A stretch of DNA of 64,000 nucleotides from assembly GCF_039555335.1 (NCBI RefSeq), contig NC_092646.1:18500029-18564028 (forward strand). Reading direction: 5' to 3'. Shown here in pieces: positions 59,223-64,000 of this stretch (position 1 is the stretch's first letter; the number at the start of each line of letters is the position of its first letter). A program made the translations under genes and the position numbers. This DNA is from Amphiura filiformis (taxonomy: Eukaryota; Echinodermata; Ophiuroidea; Amphilepidida; Amphiuridae). Under the pieces are notes generated by a model. That model was not told the origin of the DNA, made no database searches, and saw only the letters and a list, made by a program, of their open reading frames with translations.

Positions 59223-59822
59223 ATTTTTGTTAGAATTGTCGGATATTTTCCCCCAAAGATGTATGCATATGGATGGTACTACGTTATCTCACTCATTGCA
59301 TACAGGAGATAAGTTGAAATGCAAATGGATGCTCATATTCTTTTAGTTTTCACAATCTAACTGATTTTGTAATACAACTACATAATTACACTCTGTTTAA
59401 AGATTATTAAAATATTATTTATTATTAATATTATGCAGCCGTTATATGGCTTTTTGTGGCGTGCCAGGTGTCCGTTTCAGCTGACAAACCAATCTTTCAG
59501 TGTCTTGATATTGTAAAATATATTAAACATGTTACTTGGGCTTATCTGACTGCACACAAGTCTTGAAATTTCGTATTTTCTATGGAGAATTCGAAACATA
59601 GACTTGACCATGGGTATAAAGTGGCTCAGTTAATTGATTGAGAAATTGATACAACTCCATATAAACTTGTTATACTATGATGAGGACGTCCTATGCGGGA
59701 CTTACTGACATTATAGAAAGGCGGACACACAGCTGAGCGAAGCTACGCGAACTGCGCTTTGCGTATTGTGTGACTGACGCGCGCTTTTGTGAATTTACCC
59801 AAACGTAAGTTGGTTGTTTAGT

Positions 59823-60113
59823 CAGCAACCTTCGACCATATTTATAAATACGTATTTGTAAATACGTACGTGACCCATGGGCACGACATAATAAAACCAG
59901 CAAGCGTGACCAAATCCTCATCCAGAAAAGGATAGAAACACTTTAGATAAATATCATCAAATTTAAGTATTAATTGAATAGCATTGCAGGATGACCACCC
60001 GTTGTGTAGAAGGTTACTTCGAGACTTACTATCTACAAGTTGTTATGGCAGCGCGGAAGTGTTCACGTGCATATTTATAAACACGTATTTATAAATATAG
60101 TCGAAACATACTG
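59823..60113. mobile_element. Five-bp-TSD MITE family, copy 4 (short)
   Basis: TTAGT flanks both sides (59818-59822 and 60114-60118). The ends CAGCAACCTTCGAC and GTCGAAACATACTG are inverted with mismatches. Subterminal ATATTTATAAATACG repeats and ACGTGA boxes match the other copies. Confidence 0.82.
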
Positions 60114-60169
60114 TTAGTGCTCTCGCTCTCTTATTATTATCATTTATTGACGCGAAGTAACAAAAAAAC

Positions 60170-60535
60170 GAAAAAAAATCCCCAGTGAAAACATTTCAAA
60201 AATATTATACTTTGGGTTTTAGTTTTGGTAAAAACGTTTTAATAACATTAAATGTTGGGCATTTTAAAAATATTTTGTATGAAAACACACTGCAACAATA
60301 TTTTTAAAATATTGTCAAGATGTTATCATGGTTATTGTAAAATATTTTTGCTACTTTATTTGCCATATATTTTGTCAACACTTAAACATTTTAAATAACA
60401 TTATGTTTTAATATTTTTCAGCAAGTTTAAAAAAACCCTGTTTTTGAATGTTATGAAAACGTGCTATACCCTTTATATATCATTTAAACGTTTTCTGGCT
60501 TTTGCGTATAATGTCGAAAAATCACGTTTGCTGAG
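60170..60535. mobile_element. CCCAGCAAACAC-type MITE, decayed copy
   Basis: Family landmarks GTAAAAACGTTTTAATAACAT, a CACACTGCAACAATATTTT word and the closing CACGTTTGCTGAG are present. The first end is unclear. Confidence 0.55.
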
Positions 60536-61010
60536 CCCCCCTATATTACGACCTGATCATAGTATAGTTGTAAAATTACCATTAAAATTGGTACCGAATA
60601 GTCACAGTTTTTTTAATTAATTTGTTTCCGGGGGGGTCGGACATTCATACATGCTTGCTATGTAACAGCGTGCGTGATTGATCGAGATCCCGGATTTGCA
60701 ATCTTGGGGGTATAGGGCAAATGAAGGAAAATCGTGTTTTTTAACAATATTACTTGTAACTTATTATTTTGAAATAAAAATCACATAATGTTCTGGTATG
60801 TATGAACGGGGTTCATTTACATATTCTCATTACTAAACGGCAGTTTAAGCAACCGTTTAGTCATGAAAATATATGAATGAACCCCTCAATCATAAAAAAT
60901 CAGCCTACTTTCAATGATTTTAGCCAATTGTAGCCTCGCAATCCCCGGTAATTTTACCATTTCTTAAACCCTGGATCTGCTATATTTCATATTCACAGGT
61001 TGTTCACAAT

Positions 61011-61507
61011 ATGACAGAAACCAAATCAAAAAAAGTAGCCATCATCGGCGCCGGAACCTGTGGTCTTGCAGCGATGAAATGTTGCTTAGATGAAGGACTC
61101 GAACCAGTATGCTACGAGAGAACTAATGACATAGGCGGATTATGGTATTTCCGGGAGTGCTCAGATGGTCCATTTGGTACCACGACCGTGTACAGATCGG
61201 CAATAACCAATGTTAGCAAAGAGTTCATGGCATTCAGTGATTTTCCAATGCCCAAAGAATTCCCGAATTATTTGCATAATACGCATGTGCACAAATATCT
61301 AAACATGTACGCCGAGAAATTCAACTTGAAGCCTCATATAGTTTTCAACACTAATGTGAAGCTGATTTCCAAAGCTGATGATTATGATTCAAGAGGACGG
61401 TGGCGATTAGAGCTGGAAAACAAAGATGGCTGCGTGGCAGAAATCTATGATGCAGTGTTGGTGTGCAATGGTCGTGATGTCACACCACTTTATCCACAAA
61501 TATCAGG
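61011..61507 (+). CDS. Flavin-containing monooxygenase FMO-2, first coding exon only
   Basis: Begins at ATG 61011 and runs to an ATCAG|GTAACC donor at 61507/61508, in the same phase as exon 1 of FMO-1. It encodes about 165 residues: FAD-binding GAGTCG, ERTNDIGGLWYF, FSDFPMPKEFPNYLHN and the LVCNGRDVTPLYPQ block, all closely matching FMO-1. The loop after GGLW is a few residues shorter (SDGPFGTTT against SDKPENRFSTTT). No second exon is found in the remaining 2.5 kb, which is filled with MITEs, so the gene either continues past the window or is a truncated duplicate. Confidence 0.85.
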
Positions 61508-62093
61508 TAACCTTCCACCAGATCGTTAATATTAGTAAGGTTGTATTACAGGTCGACAGCAAATTGCTTGTAGCTTTCCTATCGGGTTAGTAAGATGGCA
61601 AAATTGCACTCTGACTAGTATGCCAGGCACACATTTACTGACGGGCTAGTTAATTATTGCAATAGAGGCCGTCAGCGTGACGTCATATGCCGCCATCTTG
61701 TGGGTACACGCTGTGGTGGTCGTTCGATCTCCATGCGTGAACAGCAAAATCACCGCGTTGATGCGCGATAACAGCTGCGTGACAAGCTGCGCCCTGCGCG
61801 TAGTGTCCGACGCATGAACACAGATCATTTTTACCCACAAGATTGCGAATGGCTGACGGCCTCTATTGCTTACAACGGCCTCTATTGCTTATTAAGTATC
61901 ATCACACGTAAAAGCAAACTAAATATATTGAATAATTTTAATACATCGAGAAAGTTAAGAAAGTTATACAACAACAAGAATCAACATTATTTATGTCTTT
62001 TTTATGAAGTATACGTTCATAATCATGTAACCTTAATAAAATACGGAATACTTCGTTTATGCAATAGACTTGTCTGTAACCATCCCAGCAAAC

Positions 62094-62776
62094 ACAAAAA
62101 CGTTTTTAAAACGTTTTAAATAAGTCATATTTTGGGTTTTGGTTTAGGTAAAAACGTTTTAATAACATTAAAATGTCGGGTTATATAAAGGTCATGAAAT
62201 CGTTTTAAAACATTTTGTATGAAAACACACTGCAACAATATTTTAAAAATGTGTTTGAAATGTCATTGTAAACTATTTTTGCAAACATTTTTGGCCAAAT
62301 ATTTTGTCAACACTTAAATAACATTATGTTAAAATATTTGCTCCCAGCAAACACAGAAATGTTCTTAAAATGTTTTTTACAAAACGTTTTAATAACATTT
62401 AAATGTCGGGTTATATAAAGGTCGTGAAAACATTTTAAAAACGTTATTGTAAATATTTTGGGCAAACATTTTTTGCAAAATATTTTTTCAACTCCAAAAT
62501 AACATTCTGTTTAGAATGATTTGAACCAAGTTTTCAAAAATGTTTTTGGAATGTTATTAAAACGTTTTTATACCCTTTATATAACCCGACATTCAAATGT
62601 TTTCTGTAAAACATTTGTGTTTGCTGTGCAGTAAATTACCAACAAATGTTATTTAATGTTATGAAAACGTTTTATACCATTAATGTACCCTTTATATAAC
62701 CCGACATTTAAACGTTTTCTGACAACCTTTTATAACCTGTTGCGAATGATGTCGAAAACGTTTTGTGTTTGCTGGG
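62094..62776. mobile_element. CCCAGCAAACAC-type MITE, outer copy
   Basis: Begins CCCAGCAAACACAAAAACG and ends GTTTTGTGTTTGCTGGG. A second copy is nested inside at 62343. Confidence 0.75.
62343..62628. mobile_element. CCCAGCAAACAC-type MITE, nested copy
   Basis: Begins CCCAGCAAACACAGAAATG and ends TTTGTGTTTGCTGTG, with ATTTAAATGTCGGGTTATA inside. It interrupts the outer copy. Confidence 0.72.
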
Positions 62777-63110
62777 ATCACATGGGTGTCAACTCTACAC
62801 GCTTTGCGTTTCTGTGGCATCCACATCTCTCACACCACATTATTTCAGTATTATTTTGTAATATTAATATTAGTATCTTAATTTTAAATTATTTGGCCTA
62901 TTACATTTGTATATTGTTACTAATTTATTACAAAATGTTTTCTCTGTATTATATAATTTATGTGTGTTGAGATGAAAATAAACTGAACTGAATTCTGAAC
63001 TGAACTGAACTGAACACGAGTGCGATTACAAGGATCCAGTAAGCATAGCCCTACATGCTAATGGAAAGGCGATCACTGTAAGAAGATTAGTGCGATATTT
63101 CATTTCATTT

Positions 63111-64000
63111 GAATAGATCGACGGACATACGATCACGGCGTTTGGAAATCACGATCTCTCTAATTTCAATTTCAATGAGCATTTATACCGTTCGTTTGTA
63201 CTCTATCCAAACGGCAAATCGCAATCTCTTTATTTTATAATACGCAACTTTAATAATACATGTCAACATGAAAAATACAACCAATATCACAACTTTCTTT
63301 ATTCAAAAATGATGGGATGCGTGTATAAGCATGATAAGAGCATGAGAGATCCACTGATGTATAGCACACGAGCCAATCCGTGGACCTCACATGCTCTTGA
63401 AATTTTAACACAATAAATGCGATATTAAAATGACAGACATGACTGTATGAAAATACTCCTGCACCTTTTATTCAGATCATCACAAAATCACATCCTTATA
63501 AATGTGATAAACCACCACCGATGAAAATTGTGGCATATTCGCCGATTCATCATGCCTTCAGAGCATCATCCCGCATTGACTATGCCAACTCGCTTTTTTA
63601 TGGCGCGCGTGAAATGAGGCTGCGCGGCTATAGTCTATGCTTGTGGATGGGATCAGTTCTCTGATTGCCTCTTTCTATCTCGATCTCCACTGGTTACCAG
63701 TAAAACAAAGAATTATCTATATAATCATTATGTAAAAATTCAAAATTCAAAGAACAGACCTCCCAGAATAGGTAGTCGTTACTCTGAGTTTCATGCCTAA
63801 AAGGCAATCGTCAGACGACACGATGAAATGCTTTCGGTGGACTACCATCTCTTAGGAATGTGAAAGAATATACATTCCATGGTGTCAACACAGCCAAAGC
63901 AAGTCTATCCCAGAGTCAGTCTGTCTATCGGAGATAGTCAGAAAGTGCTCAACTGCAAAAACAGGAGCGTAATAACAACATTTTACTCATAGTTAGACTA
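63111..64000. repeat. Dispersed repeat, copy 2 (runs to the window edge)
   Basis: Matches 55742-56632 in the same direction, beginning TTGAATAGATCGACGG. It likely continues past the window. Confidence 0.85.

Larger units (their letters stand above)
59223..61010. promoter_or_regulatory. Divergent intergenic region between transporter 2 and FMO-2
   Basis: The first 130 bp resemble the upstream DNA of transporter 1 (ATTGCATACAGGA and ATGCAAATGGATGCTC words), so a promoter may be conserved there. Two MITEs lie inside. A TTCATATTCACAG acceptor-like sequence just before the FMO-2 ATG suggests a 5' UTR intron. Confidence 0.4.
61508..64000. other. FMO-2 intron or flank, MITE-filled
   Basis: Starts with a consensus GTAACC donor. 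No sequence like FMO-1 exons 2 or 3 appears. Short frames such as 61814-62119 and 62683-62970 are repeat-derived. Confidence 0.5.

Overview
This is eukaryotic nuclear DNA from a metazoan: A+T-rich, gene-poor, with GT-AG introns and a very heavy load of short transposons. The repeat mix (many foldback MITEs, CR1/L2-like LINE relics, a Penelope-like element with a GIY-YIG endonuclease, hAT, Tc1/mariner and TTAA-target elements) and an intronless vesicular-amine-transporter-like gene would fit a marine invertebrate deuterostome such as an echinoderm or hemichordate. I cannot name the species from sequence alone.

Only five loci look like host genes. (1) A two-exon TLC-domain membrane protein on + (8541-8736 joined to 12394-12941). 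Its 3.7 kb intron holds an array of direct-repeat nuclear-receptor-like boxes. (2) A complete three-exon flavin-containing monooxygenase, FMO-1, on + (28165-28678, 29273-29415, 29807-30763). (3) An intact single-exon SLC18/VMAT-like MFS transporter on - (40492-41979). (4) Its paralogue on - (57715-59222), broken by a one-base deletion. (5) The first coding exon of a second FMO on + (61011-61507), whose later exons lie beyond the window. The transporter pair sits in two copies of a larger segment (about 35.3-42.1 kb and 52.3-59.4 kb), and the FMO pair flanks them, so 28-62 kb is a local duplication block of FMO and transporter genes. FMOs oxygenate amines and SLC18-type carriers move amines, so a shared substrate class is possible. 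That link is inference.

Region by region: 1-8.5 kb is MITEs and hAT-type elements only; 8.5-13 kb is the TLC gene; 13-28 kb is LINE and mariner relics, MITEs, microsatellites and a tandem 237-bp duplication; 28-31 kb is FMO-1; 31-40 kb is gene-free, with a Penelope-like insertion at 35.47-36.68 kb; 40-42 kb is transporter 1; 42-57 kb is LINE relics and MITEs, including a three-level nest of insertions at 52.9-54.9 kb; 57.7-61.5 kb is transporter 2 and FMO-2 in divergent orientation; 61.5-64 kb is MITE-packed intron plus a second copy of the 55.74-56.63 kb segment.

Many transposon ends can be set to the base because target-site duplications (TSDs) are visible and several insertions have an uninterrupted paralogous site elsewhere in the window. 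A notable group is a four-copy MITE family with 5-bp TSDs and CAGT-type ends.
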